Positions 51,690-61,016 of a stretch of 64,000 nt of DNA are shown here, piece after piece. The stretch is from Bacteroidota bacterium. Lineage in GTDB: Bacteria > Bacteroidota > Bacteroidia > Chitinophagales > Chitinophagaceae. The position numbers were made by a program, and so were the translations under genes. How positions within the stretch are numbered: the stretch's first letter is position 1; every line of letters begins with the position of its first letter. The stretch lies in assembly GCA_018268055.1 (NCBI GenBank), contig JAFDXF010000011.1, forward strand, positions 1 to 64,000. Reading direction: 5' to 3'. The notes beneath the pieces are model-generated. The model was not told the origin of the DNA and searched no databases. It was given only the letters and a program-made list of their open reading frames with translations.

Positions 51690-53240
51690 ATGCGAAGAAC
51701 GGTAAAGTATTACAGAATTATTTGGCTGAAGCACGACCTACCTGCCGGACTATCCGTTTTCTTAGTTGCCTTGCCTCTTTGTTTGGGTATTGCCTTAGCT
51801 TCCGGCGCACCACTATATTCAGGTCTTCTTTCGGGGATTATTGGAGGTGTCGTAGTAAGTTTAGTGAGTGGGTCAGCATTGGCGGTCTCCGGCCCGGCTG
51901 CTGGACTGACAACGGTTGTTTCAGCATCTATTTTATCGCTTGGTGATTATAGAGTTTTTCTACTAACAGTAATTGTTGCAGGGTTATTTCAGATAGTCAT
52001 TGGTTTGCTTAAGTTTGGTGCCATTGCAAATTATTTTCCTTCTGCTGTTATCAAAGGGATGCTGGCAGCCATTGGTATTATCTTAATAGCAAAACAAATT
52101 CCATTGGCATTGGGCTACGATCGACCTGATTTTTGGAATAGTGGTTTTCTGACACTTTTTTCATCAAAAAATTTCTTTGGAAATATTAGTAATTTCAACC
52201 TTCATATCACACGGATTGCCATTTTAATTACGGTAGCTTCATTGGGCGTTTTGATTTTGATGCAACGCTCCTTTATGAAAAAATATAAAATAATTCCTGC
52301 TCCGCTTTTAGTTGTAATATTAGGAATAACGATTAATTTTATTTTTATAAATAATGCAGGTGGACAGTCGTTAAAGCAAACACAATTAGTCTCTATCCCA
52401 TCCGATATTTTTTCAAATATTTCTTTACCGGATTTGTCAAAGCTTTTTTCATCTGTGGAAATCTGGAAAGATGGGTTAGTAATAGGTTTGTTGGCAACAT
52501 TAGAATCATTGCTTTGTATTGAAGCAATTGATAAATTAGATCGGCGCAATAGAATTACACCTGTAAACAGAGAATTGGTTGCACAGGGAGTTGGTAATAT
52601 AGCTTGCGGTTTTTTAGGGGCTATTCCGATTACTGCGGTTATCGTACGAGGCTCTGCCAATGTGGATGCAGGCGGCCGAACCAAACTATCTGCATTCACA
52701 CACGGCCTTTTTTTATTATTGGCTGTTTTGTTTGTACCTTTTTTATTGAATAAGATACCGTATGCTTCACTTTCTGCAATACTTATTATTACCGGTTATA
52801 ATTTAAGTAAACCGAAACTTTACCGGAATATGTGGAGTCTGGGATTAAAGCAGTTCCTCCCTTTTATTTTTACGATTATCATTATTCTGTTCACTGATTT
52901 ACTCATTGGTGTCAGCATCGGTTTGCTGATATCTGTTTATTATATTATTCGGAATAATTTCAGAGCAGAGTTTAAAATTACTAAAACACATGTTCAGGGA
53001 ATAGATACTTATTACATAAAACTGAACAGCGACGTTACTTTTTTGAATAAGGTAAACCTGCGAAAAGCACTTGACCGGATTCCTGAATACAGCTCACTGA
53101 CAATAGATGGAAGTGAAAGCCATTTTATTGATTATGATATTCTGGAAATTATCAGTGAATATAAAAGTAAAGCACACGACCGGCATATTGAATTGAACTT
53201 ACAAGGTGTTAAACAAGTAGATGTTATGGCCGTACATTAA
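51690..53240 (+). CDS. SulP-family anion transporter
   Basis: 516 residues. About eleven hydrophobic segments with the SulP N-terminal signature (LPAGLSVFLVALPLCLGIALASGAPLYSGLLSGIIGGVVV, ALAVSGPAAGLTT), and a soluble C-terminal STAS-like domain (about 430-516, NKVNLRKALDRIPEYSSLTIDGS). The family carries sulfate, bicarbonate or other anions. Bacteroidota members often sit beside a carbonic anhydrase gene and then move bicarbonate; none is adjacent here, so the substrate is open. A shorter overlapping frame in the first 280 bp is a shadow. Confidence 0.92.
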   Translation: MRRTVKYYRIIWLKHDLPAGLSVFLVALPLCLGIALASGAPLYSGLLSGIIGGVVVSLVSGSALAVSGPAAGLTTVVSASILSLGDYRVFLLTVIVAGLFQIVIGLLKFGAIANYFPSAVIKGMLAAIGIILIAKQIPLALGYDRPDFWNSGFLTLFSSKNFFGNISNFNLHITRIAILITVASLGVLILMQRSFMKKYKIIPAPLLVVILGITINFIFINNAGGQSLKQTQLVSIPSDIFSNISLPDLSKLFSSVEIWKDGLVIGLLATLESLLCIEAIDKLDRRNRITPVNRELVAQGVGNIACGFLGAIPITAVIVRGSANVDAGGRTKLSAFTHGLFLLLAVLFVPFLLNKIPYASLSAILIITGYNLSKPKLYRNMWSLGLKQFLPFIFTIIIILFTDLLIGVSIGLLISVYYIIRNNFRAEFKITKTHVQGIDTYYIKLNSDVTFLNKVNLRKALDRIPEYSSLTIDGSESHFIDYDILEIISEYKSKAHDRHIELNLQGVKQVDVMAVH

Positions 53241-53298
53241 TTTTTTATAGATATACATGATCTTTCTTTTGTGTAATTAAGTTTATTTTCGCCATTCA

Positions 53299-54510
53299 AT
53301 GAAGTTTTCAGATATCATAGGCCAGAAGCAAATGAAGGAACAATTAAAAGAAATGTTCCTTAACAATAGGCTGAGTCATGCATTGCTTTTTCTGGGAAAA
53401 GAAGGGAGTGGCGCTTTGCCATTGGCAGTTGCTTTTGCTCAATATTTAGTATGTGAAAAGGTGAACGGTAAAAAAGAAGTTGCACCGGCTGCTATATCAC
53501 TTTTTGGTGATGCAGCACCGGCTGAAAGTGAATCAAGTTTTCAAGAAGATAGTTGTGGTATTTGCCCTGCATGTTTGAAAGCTGCACAATTAGCACATCC
53601 TGATATACATTTTTCTTATCCTACTGTTACCAAGAAGTCGGTAGATAAGCCTGTAGCGACAGATTTTATTTTGGAATGGCGTGAGTTTTTTAAGCTCAAT
53701 CCTTACGGAAATTTATATGACTGGATTGAAGCCATCAAAGAAAAAGACAACAGTCAGGGAAATATTACTGCCAGAGAATGTGATGATATAATCCGTAAAC
53801 TGAGTTTGAAAAGTTTTGAGAGCGGGTATAAAATTGTTATCCTTTGGATGCCCGAAGAATTGGAAAAAGAAGGTAATAGGCTATTAAAAATTATTGAAGA
53901 GCCACCACCTGATACATTGATTATATTGGTAGCCGAGAATGATGAATTGATCTTACCAACGATATTGAGTCGGTGCCAATTAATCAAAATTCCGGCACTC
54001 GAGAATAAAGAGGTAGAAGAAGCGCTGATTAATAGAAATAATACTGATGCAACAATAGCCCGACAGGTAGCAGGTGTATCCGATGGCAATTATCGTGATG
54101 CATTGCAATTGGCACAGCACGCAGAAGAAGATTGGCAGGTCTTGCTTCGTGACTGGTTGAATACAATTTTAAAAACAGGGCCAATGGCACAAACCAAATG
54201 GGTAGAAGAAATCAGCAAGATTGGACGTGAAAAGCAAAAACAATTTCTTCGTTATTTTAATCATTTATTGGAGCAAGCAATTTTACTACGAGCAATAGGA
54301 AATGCCCCCGGAGCTTTTGGCACAGAGCGAGATTTTGCGGAAAGACTTAATAAGCTCATCGGAATAGAGCAACAACAGGCTATTATTGAAGAAATTGATC
54401 GGGCAACCTACTATATAGAAAGAAATGCCAATGCCAAAATGCTCTTTCATGCCCTCACGATTAAGCTATATCATATTATTCAAAATAAGATTGTATTTTT
54501 GATGAATTGA
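53299..54510 (+). CDS. holB: DNA polymerase III delta' subunit
   Basis: 403 residues. Clamp-loader AAA+ start (FSDIIGQKQMKEQLKEMFLNNRLSHALLFLGKEGSGALPLAVAFA); the P-loop lacks its Lys (GKEGSGALP), consistent with an ATPase-dead delta' subunit. A zinc module (CGICPACLKAAQLAHPDIH) and the sensor region (LLKIIEEPPPDTLIILVAENDELILPTILSRCQLIKIP) follow. It is part of the replisome clamp loader. TATTTTCG (53284-53291) is one base from a -7 box. ricT follows downstream, as in Bacillus. Confidence 0.9.
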   Translation: MKFSDIIGQKQMKEQLKEMFLNNRLSHALLFLGKEGSGALPLAVAFAQYLVCEKVNGKKEVAPAAISLFGDAAPAESESSFQEDSCGICPACLKAAQLAHPDIHFSYPTVTKKSVDKPVATDFILEWREFFKLNPYGNLYDWIEAIKEKDNSQGNITARECDDIIRKLSLKSFESGYKIVILWMPEELEKEGNRLLKIIEEPPPDTLIILVAENDELILPTILSRCQLIKIPALENKEVEEALINRNNTDATIARQVAGVSDGNYRDALQLAQHAEEDWQVLLRDWLNTILKTGPMAQTKWVEEISKIGREKQKQFLRYFNHLLEQAILLRAIGNAPGAFGTERDFAERLNKLIGIEQQQAIIEEIDRATYYIERNANAKMLFHALTIKLYHIIQNKIVFLMN

Positions 54511-54806
54511 GGTCGGGGCAAGAGATTGGGAGAAATGGATAAATCGTGTATTGCTCTTAATTTGAAAAATGGACGAATTGTGTTAACTCTTACAACTACA
54601 TATACAATTGCTAATCAGCATCAGGTTTCTTTTCTGAATAGCCAATCGTGGTCGTGAACTTTTAGCACATTTTGTACTCAATGACTTGATAAAATGGCAC
54701 AGATATTATTGTGTACTTTATTTCTTTTAATCAATCATTGAATTTCGTGTAGTCGTTTTCAATTTTCCTCAATACAATTTTTGAACTGTATTTTAAATAT
54801 TAGAAT
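54511..54806. other. 296-bp gap between holB and ricT
   Basis: AT-rich, no ORF. I see no TAnnTTTG box at good distance, no hairpin with T tract and no repeat. It is unusually long for genes that are otherwise commonly adjacent. Confidence 0.5.
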
Positions 54807-56153
54807 ATGAGTTGTACAGGATGCAGCACCGCTACAGGTGGTAAGCCGGCAGGATGTAAAAGCAATGGAGGATGCAGCACGGGTGGATGCAACCGTATGA
54901 ATACTTATGACTGGTTGCGCAACATTCCCATTGCAGATATGGATGATGTGTGCAAAGTGGTGGAAGTAAGCTTCAATCAAGGATCTCGTAAAGATTTTTT
55001 TAGAAATACTTATTTACATTCTTTTGAAAAAGGTGATTTGATTGCAGTAGAAGGTGTAAGTGGATTTGATGTGGGCGAAGTATCGTTGACGGGTGAAATT
55101 GTTCGTTTGCAAATGAAGAAAAGAAGTGTGAAAGAAGATAACCCTGAAATGAAAAAGATTTTGCGTAAAGCAACAGAAAAAGATATCGAACTGCTGCATC
55201 AAAACAAAGCTCGTGAGCCGGAAGCAGTAATACGCAGTCGTGCCATAGCAAGACAATTGAAACTTGAAATGAAAATCAGTCAGGTGGAAATGCAAGCAGA
55301 CGGCAGAAAAGCTACCTTCTTTTATATCGCCGATGGGCGAGTAGATTTTAGAGAACTGATAAAAATTTATGCTTCCGAATTTAAAGTGAAAGTAGAGATG
55401 CGCCAGATTGGAGCTCGTCAAGAAGCAGGCAAAGTAGGCGGTATTGGCAGTTGTGGTCGTGAACTTTGTTGCAGCACTTGGTTGACCGATTTCAAATCGG
55501 TGAATACTACTGTAGCACGTTACCAAAATCTTTCTATCAATCAAACAAAACTAAGCGGACAGTGCGGACGATTAAAATGTTGTTTGAATTATGAGTTGGA
55601 TACTTACTTAGATGCATTACAACATTTTCCTGAAGGCTGCGATGTATTACAAATAGCGAAAGGCAATGCTTTTTTAATTAAGAAAGATATTTTCAAAAAC
55701 TTGATGTGGTATAGTTTGCCGGATAGCAATAAACAATATCCATTAACGATTGATAGAGTTAAAAAAATTAAGACTTTAAATCAACAAGGAATACGACCCG
55801 AAGAGTTAGAGCCGGTAGAAGTAATCAGCAGTAAGCCAAAAGAAATGGAATCGGAGTCAGTAGAGCTGGTTGGTCAGATAAGTCTTCGAAGCCTCGATAA
55901 AGCCGAGCGTAAAAAGAAACAACAACAGCAACAACGTAATCAGCAAAATAGACCCAACCCAAAAGGGCAGCAAGGTGGACAACAACCACAACAAAATAGA
56001 CAAGGCGGACAGCCCAATCAACCAAGGCCGCAACAGCAACAAGGAAATCCGCATAGAGGAAGACAACCGCAAGGAAATAGAAATCCAAATCGACCCAATA
56101 ATCCCAATCGTAATCAACAAGGGCCAAATAAAAACCCGAATCAAGGGAAGTAA
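54807..56153 (+). CDS. ricT: PSP1-domain protein RicT (YaaT) with Cys-rich head and Gln/Asn/Pro/Gly-rich tail
   Basis: 448 residues. The head has five cysteines in 28 residues (MSCTGCSTAT, then GCNR), possible Fe-S or metal ligands; the PSP1 core follows, with FFYIADGRVDFRELIKIYASEFKVKVEMRQIGARQEAG, GGIGSCGRELCCSTW and LSGQCGRLKCCLNYE. Residues about 360-448 are a disordered tail rich in Q, N, P, R and G. RicT acts with RicA and RicF as an iron-sulfur complex steering RNase Y mRNA processing in Bacillus; whether that holds in Bacteroidota is unknown. It follows holB, a conserved linkage. Confidence 0.9.
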   Translation: MSCTGCSTATGGKPAGCKSNGGCSTGGCNRMNTYDWLRNIPIADMDDVCKVVEVSFNQGSRKDFFRNTYLHSFEKGDLIAVEGVSGFDVGEVSLTGEIVRLQMKKRSVKEDNPEMKKILRKATEKDIELLHQNKAREPEAVIRSRAIARQLKLEMKISQVEMQADGRKATFFYIADGRVDFRELIKIYASEFKVKVEMRQIGARQEAGKVGGIGSCGRELCCSTWLTDFKSVNTTVARYQNLSINQTKLSGQCGRLKCCLNYELDTYLDALQHFPEGCDVLQIAKGNAFLIKKDIFKNLMWYSLPDSNKQYPLTIDRVKKIKTLNQQGIRPEELEPVEVISSKPKEMESESVELVGQISLRSLDKAERKKKQQQQQRNQQNRPNPKGQQGGQQPQQNRQGGQPNQPRPQQQQGNPHRGRQPQGNRNPNRPNNPNRNQQGPNKNPNQGK

Positions 56154-56217
56154 AAATAATTGGTGGTTGAATAATTAGTGATATGAGGAATGTGGCAATA
56201 CAGCACAACATATTTGC

Positions 56218-56502
56218 TTATGCCTTCACATCATTCAATTCAGGATTTTTTTCAAAAACACTTTTGGCATAAGGACAAAGTGGGAGGATTTTAAAATTGT
56301 TTTTTCTGGCAAATTTAATAGCTTCCATTACGAGCATTTTGCCCAATCCCTTTCCGTTAAAAGATTGTTCTACTGCTGTATGATCTATAATAAACTTGGC
56401 ATCTCCTGCCCATACATAAGTCATTTCTCCGGCATAAACTTCAGAGTCATAAATCACAAAACGTCCTTTTTTACCATCATCTTCCTGTTTTATATCTATC
56501 AT
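56218..56502 (-). CDS. Small GNAT-fold N-acetyltransferase (YjdJ-like)
   Basis: 94 residues. The short GNAT fold has FVIYDSEVYAGEMTYVW, the acetyl-CoA loop QSFNGKGLGKMLVMEAIKFARKN and CPYAKSVFEKNPE. This minimal family (about 95 residues) is the YjdJ group of E. coli; the acceptor is unknown. It starts 4 nt after the Fe-S protein gene, the same pairing as E. coli yjdI-yjdJ, which suggests a shared function. Confidence 0.9.
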   Translation of the reverse strand: MIDIKQEDDGKKGRFVIYDSEVYAGEMTYVWAGDAKFIIDHTAVEQSFNGKGLGKMLVMEAIKFARKNNFKILPLCPYAKSVFEKNPELNDVKA

Positions 56503-56506
56503 GACT

Positions 56507-56713
56507 TTATTTTTTTATACTTAATGCACCTGAAGGGCACATTGATACTTGATAAATTATTTCTTCGCTTTTGGCATGTTCAGGTTTAATCCAAGGCCTT
56601 TCTTTAGGATGATACACCTTGGGTAACATTTTTACACAAATACCTGAGTGTTGACAAAGTTCGGGCTTCCAGACAATGGTTACTTCGCCATTAGTATATT
56701 CTTTAGCCGCCAT
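56507..56713 (-). CDS. Small (4Fe-4S)-binding protein of the YjdI / Fer4_19 family
   Basis: 68 residues from the ATG at 56713 (MAAKEYTNGEVTIVW); the frame opens much further upstream, inside the MBL hydrolase gene, which is a shadow. Cysteines C20, C26 and C59 in ELCQHSGICVKMLP and SMCPSGAL are the three typical of this family. It may hold an Fe-S cluster and pass electrons, partner unknown. It lies 4 nt before the GNAT gene and 61 nt after the MBL hydrolase, so the three may be one operon. Confidence 0.88.
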   Translation of the reverse strand: MAAKEYTNGEVTIVWKPELCQHSGICVKMLPKVYHPKERPWIKPEHAKSEEIIYQVSMCPSGALSIKK

Positions 56714-56774
56714 AATATTTTTTTTAAAAATAATTTTATCAAAATTTAAAATACCAATTGACTGAAATATATTT

Positions 56775-57419
56775 TTAATCCATCCTAATAAACGGATTAT
56801 GTTTTTTCTCAAAACCGATTTTTGTTTCGGGTCCGTGACCTGAGTAAACAATAGTTTCATCAGGCAAAGTGTAAAACTGAGTTTCTATACTTTCTATCAA
56901 TGTGTCGTAATCTCCTCCGGGCAAGTCGGTGCGGCCAATGCTTTTCTGGAATAAAACATCGCCTCCAATAATAAAACCTGCAGCAGCATTGTAAAATGCA
57001 ACACTTCCGGGAGAGTGTCCCGGCGCCCATCTTATTTCCAATTCGTCTTTTCCTAAACTAATAGTAGTACCTTCTTTTAAAAATATGAGTGGTCCTTCAT
57101 AATTTTCAAAAGGCATTTGCCACATTTCGCCAGACTGGGGCGCAAATTCCAATACTTGCTTTTCAAACTCGTGTAAATGGAGTGGCAAGCCCCAAGTTTC
57201 GTGCACATATTTATTGCCAAAAACGTGGTCAAGATGACAATGGGTATTGAGCAATAATTCAGGTTTTAATCCTGATTTTTCAATTTCAGATTTTAATTTT
57301 TCTTTTTCCGCCGGAAAATAACAGCCCGGATCTATAATGCAGCACTGCCCTTGTTCGTTAGATACAACATAAGTATTTTCCTGTATCGGATTGAACGTAA
57401 AAGTCTTAACAGATAACAT
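56775..57419 (-). CDS. Metallo-beta-lactamase-fold hydrolase (glyoxalase II-like)
   Basis: 214 residues. Metal ligands T-H60-C-H62-L-D64-H65, GHSPGSV, GGDVLF and a final SGHGPETKIGFEKKHNPF, the layout of glyoxalase II-like MBL proteins. The likely reaction is thioester hydrolysis, but many such proteins act on unknown substrates. First gene of the probable minus-strand operon with the Fe-S protein and acetyltransferase. No -7 box of good quality is seen upstream. Confidence 0.92.
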   Translation of the reverse strand: MLSVKTFTFNPIQENTYVVSNEQGQCCIIDPGCYFPAEKEKLKSEIEKSGLKPELLLNTHCHLDHVFGNKYVHETWGLPLHLHEFEKQVLEFAPQSGEMWQMPFENYEGPLIFLKEGTTISLGKDELEIRWAPGHSPGSVAFYNAAAGFIIGGDVLFQKSIGRTDLPGGDYDTLIESIETQFYTLPDETIVYSGHGPETKIGFEKKHNPFIRMD

Positions 57420-57592
57420 AAATGTATTTTCGTATTTTTAATGCTAATTCGTTGTTTAGGAAATTATTCGGATTTTTGATTTCAAAATTACTGACTTTCT
57501 GTTTGATTCTTTATTGCGTAATAAACAGTTAGTCGGATTGTGTAAAATATTATTACCGGAATTATCCGGAAAGAATGAAATTATAATATTAG

Positions 57593-60500
57593 ATGATGAA
57601 AAAAATATTCAACCTGATTGTTTGCCTGTTTTTAATTAGTGCAATGAAAATGAATGCACAGGTAAACACAGTAGAGTTTGGGAAAAATCGTATTCAGTAC
57701 CAAAAATTTAAATGGAAATATTATCAGACAGATAATTTTAATTCCTATTTCAGTCAAAATGGTTTGGGACTTGGGAAATATGTGTCACAGGTAGCAGAAG
57801 AAGAACTTCCATCTATTGAAGAATTTGTAGAGTATGGATTACAACGTCGTGCAAATATTGTAATCTACAACAACTTTGATGAAATGCAACAATCCAATAT
57901 CGGATTGGGCATTGATTGGCAGAATACAGGCGGTGTTACAAAATTAGTAAACAATAAAATGATTGTTTACTTTGATGGCAATCATGAAAATCTTCGTCGT
58001 CAGATAAGACAAGGTATAGCACGCATTCTGGTAGAAAATATTCTTTTTGGTGATGACCTTGGTGAGTTTGCCGCAAATCAGGCATTACTTGATTTACCAA
58101 AATGGCTTACTGATGGATACATTGAATACGCTGCTGAAAATTGGAGCACTTCATTAGATGATGATTTGCGTGCTGCTATGTTGAGTGGTGATTATAGAAA
58201 TTTTTATGACTTTGCTTTTAAAAAACCACAATTGGCAGGGCATGCATTCTGGAAATACATTGCCGATAAATATGGAAAAAGTAAAACAACATACTTTCTT
58301 TATCTGGCTCGTGTGTATCGCAATCTGAATAATGCATCGGATAAGATTGCAAAAATGAAATTTAAAAAACTGCTGGAAAACTTTATGACTGAAATGCCGC
58401 AGGTTTATTTCAGAGATATTCGAGGTAGAAAAAATGCACCGAAAGGTCGCTTGGCAGTGAGTGAAGATATTGGCAAAACCGATTACATCCGCTTCAATGC
58501 AAACCCGAACCCAAAGAGCTATACTTATGCTGTAGTAGAATTTAAGCAAGGCCGTTATCAAGTAGTGTTGATGGAAAATTTTACGAATCGTAAAGTATTG
58601 CTCAAGCAAGGTGTTCGTTCCAGAGATGAAATAGAACATCCGAATTATCCCTTATTGGCTTGGGATGGAAAAGGTACAAGATTGGCCGTTGTATATTATG
58701 AAAAAGGGAAAACAAAACTTTTTGTATATGACTTAGTCAACCGCAATAAGTTGTGGGGGCAAGAATTAGATATGTTTGATCAGGTTCAGGATATGAATTA
58801 TATGTTGGACAATAATACTTTGGTGATGAGTGCTGTGCGAAGTGGGCAAACTGATATTTACGTATTTAAAATTGATACACATAAATATGAACAAATTACC
58901 AATGATGTGTATGATGATTTAGATCCTTCATTTGTGGCATTTCCTAATCGTACCGGAATTTTATATTCAAGCAATCGCCCTTCGGCAAAAGCTGCAAGTA
59001 GTGATGATTCATTACCAACGCAGCATTACAATATTTACTTAGTGGATAATTGGAATAAATCTGAATTCAAACAAATATCTAAGCTGACTGATCTCAAATT
59101 TGGCAATGCTCGTTTTCCTTCGCAATACAATCAATCGCATTTTACATTTGTAAGCGATGAAAACGGTGTGAACAATCGCTATGCAGGATTTTTTAAAACT
59201 GAAAGAGCAGGAATTGACACTTTAATATTTATTGGTGATGAAGTATTGCGCAATCCTGCTCAAAAAGAAGTGGATAGTGTTTTGAAAGAATGGAGTAAAA
59301 CAGATATTGACTCTGTAGGATTTTTCTCAGTCACCTTAGATTCGGCGTATGTGTTCCCACTTACCAATTATCAAAGCAGTCTGTTGGAAACAAGAACGGC
59401 AGGAGATAATAAAGAAGTAAGTGAAGTTGTACGATTAGGTGATACTAAACTTTTATACCGTTTGAAAGTGAATGAAAATGTGTTGCACAGTAGAAATGTA
59501 ACTGCAAGACCAACGGAATATGCGAAAAAAGTAATGGAAGAAGAAAAAAAATCTGCAAGGATTATGGCGGCTGATCAGCAAGTGCCTGATTCAGTAAAAA
59601 AGAAACAAAATGATTTTTTCAACAGCGGATTTGATGACGATAATAATAAACAACCTGACAAGTTGGGACAAGTAGTACAGGGTAAACCGGCAAATGGTAA
59701 AGAGCCTGTATTGAAAAATGCAAAAGTGTATGAATATCGCCCTCCGAAATTTTTTAATGATTATGTAGTTAGCGGCTTTAATAATAATGTGTTGATTACC
59801 CGTTATCAACCATACACCGGAGGAAGTGGCCCGATTCAGTTGAGCAATAATGACCCGCTGAATGGAATGATAAGAGTAGGTACTTCAGATTTATTTGAAG
59901 ATTGGAAACTCTCCGGCGGAGTAAGAGTAAGCCCTAATTTAGACAACAATGAATATGTAGTCAGTGCACTTTATTTAAAAAAGAGAATTGATTATGGGGC
60001 TACTTATTATCGAAGTAATCAATTATATGGAAGTAGCGTTGGAAATGTAAAATTGTATTCTAATTTATATCAAGCAACAATTAAATATCCGTTTACTAAG
60101 ATTCAAAGTCTTCGTTTGAATATTGGATACAGAAGTGATAAGTATGTGGTATTGGCCCATGATTCCACTTCATTGGTTAGACCCAATATAAATGACGGTT
60201 ATATGCTCACGCATCTTGAGTATGTACATGATGATGTTATTTCGCCTGCTACAAATATTTGGGAAGGGCTTCGCTATAAAGTATATGTAGATGTAAATGC
60301 ACGGGTAAGAGAGAAAGTAGGGACGATAAAGAACAACAATCATCCATTCAATATGAATGTTGGGTTTGATGCAAGACACTATTTACCTATTTATAGAAAT
60401 ATTATTTGGGCAGTACGTGGTGCAGGTGATTTTTCTTGGGGCAATCAAAAAATAATTTATTATCTCGGTGGCGTGGACAACTGGTTAATGTTTGGACAGA

Positions 60501-60979
60501 ACCAGCGTTCTAATGGAACGTATAAATATTTTAATCCGGCAAATGTTCCTGACCCAAGTGCAGATTATGCCTATCAATCTCTGGCGGTAAACCTTCGCGG
60601 ATTTATTCAGAATGTGGCCAATGGAAATAATGCGGTGGTAATAAATAGTGAGATAAGAGTGCCTGTGTTTACTTCATTCATCAATCGTCCGATAAATAAT
60701 GCGTTCATTCGTAATTTTCAGGTGGTGCAGTTTGTTGATTTAGGAACTGCATGGAATGGCGCTTATAATAAAATTCAAAGACCAACAGTGTATTATGGCT
60801 CTACGCCGGTTCAAGTAAGTATTAAATCGGGAGGTATCGGACCATTTGCAGGCGGTTATGGTTTTGGTGCAAGAAGCACACTGCTCGGCTATTTTCTTCG
60901 CTTTGATGCAGGGTGGGAAATGAAAGGCGTATTCAGAGGGAAGCCAAAATATTATTTCGCTTTAGGGCTTGATTTTTAA
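57593..60979 (+). CDS. Large exported protein: peptidase-MA-like head, TolB-like propeller, C-terminal barrel
   Basis: 1128 residues. Signal peptide about 1-23 (MM start; either Met is possible). Residues 25-270 resemble the gluzincin peptidase-MA fold, with LPKWLTDGYIEYAAENW where HExxH-type enzymes have LPxWLxEG, but no HExxH is present, so it is probably inactive. Residues 300-530 contain TolB/WD40-like propeller strands (LLAWDGKGTRLAVVYYEKGK, TGILYSSNRPS). Residues 750-1128 form a BamA-like outer-membrane barrel ending in YYFALGLDF. The combination suggests a surface-exposed receptor or assembly factor. The DUF5686 gene follows after 37 nt. Confidence 0.75.
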   Translation: MMKKIFNLIVCLFLISAMKMNAQVNTVEFGKNRIQYQKFKWKYYQTDNFNSYFSQNGLGLGKYVSQVAEEELPSIEEFVEYGLQRRANIVIYNNFDEMQQSNIGLGIDWQNTGGVTKLVNNKMIVYFDGNHENLRRQIRQGIARILVENILFGDDLGEFAANQALLDLPKWLTDGYIEYAAENWSTSLDDDLRAAMLSGDYRNFYDFAFKKPQLAGHAFWKYIADKYGKSKTTYFLYLARVYRNLNNASDKIAKMKFKKLLENFMTEMPQVYFRDIRGRKNAPKGRLAVSEDIGKTDYIRFNANPNPKSYTYAVVEFKQGRYQVVLMENFTNRKVLLKQGVRSRDEIEHPNYPLLAWDGKGTRLAVVYYEKGKTKLFVYDLVNRNKLWGQELDMFDQVQDMNYMLDNNTLVMSAVRSGQTDIYVFKIDTHKYEQITNDVYDDLDPSFVAFPNRTGILYSSNRPSAKAASSDDSLPTQHYNIYLVDNWNKSEFKQISKLTDLKFGNARFPSQYNQSHFTFVSDENGVNNRYAGFFKTERAGIDTLIFIGDEVLRNPAQKEVDSVLKEWSKTDIDSVGFFSVTLDSAYVFPLTNYQSSLLETRTAGDNKEVSEVVRLGDTKLLYRLKVNENVLHSRNVTARPTEYAKKVMEEEKKSARIMAADQQVPDSVKKKQNDFFNSGFDDDNNKQPDKLGQVVQGKPANGKEPVLKNAKVYEYRPPKFFNDYVVSGFNNNVLITRYQPYTGGSGPIQLSNNDPLNGMIRVGTSDLFEDWKLSGGVRVSPNLDNNEYVVSALYLKKRIDYGATYYRSNQLYGSSVGNVKLYSNLYQATIKYPFTKIQSLRLNIGYRSDKYVVLAHDSTSLVRPNINDGYMLTHLEYVHDDVISPATNIWEGLRYKVYVDVNARVREKVGTIKNNNHPFNMNVGFDARHYLPIYRNIIWAVRGAGDFSWGNQKIIYYLGGVDNWLMFGQNQRSNGTYKYFNPANVPDPSADYAYQSLAVNLRGFIQNVANGNNAVVINSEIRVPVFTSFINRPINNAFIRNFQVVQFVDLGTAWNGAYNKIQRPTVYYGSTPVQVSIKSGGIGPFAGGYGFGARSTLLGYFLRFDAGWEMKGVFRGKPKYYFALGLDF

Positions 60980-61016
60980 AAATAAAAATAGGGTATAAAT
61001 AACAATTCGTGTATTC

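Noticed and set aside
51665..51946. 93-codon plus-strand ORF at the SulP start
   Set aside because: Overlaps the first 250 bp of SulP in another frame and shows no family features.
55825..56211. Long antisense and out-of-frame ORFs over the ricT tail
   Set aside because: They arise from low-complexity CAA/AAT codons of the Q/N-rich tail; no family signal or start context.
28263..56713. The small Fe-S protein (56507-56713) as electron donor of the alkane monooxygenase
   Set aside because: Far away, a different family from rubredoxin, and no shared operon.
56713..56860. N-terminal extension of the Fe-S protein into the MBL hydrolase gene
   Set aside because: The family starts at the ATG at 56713; the extension overlaps a well-supported gene in another frame.
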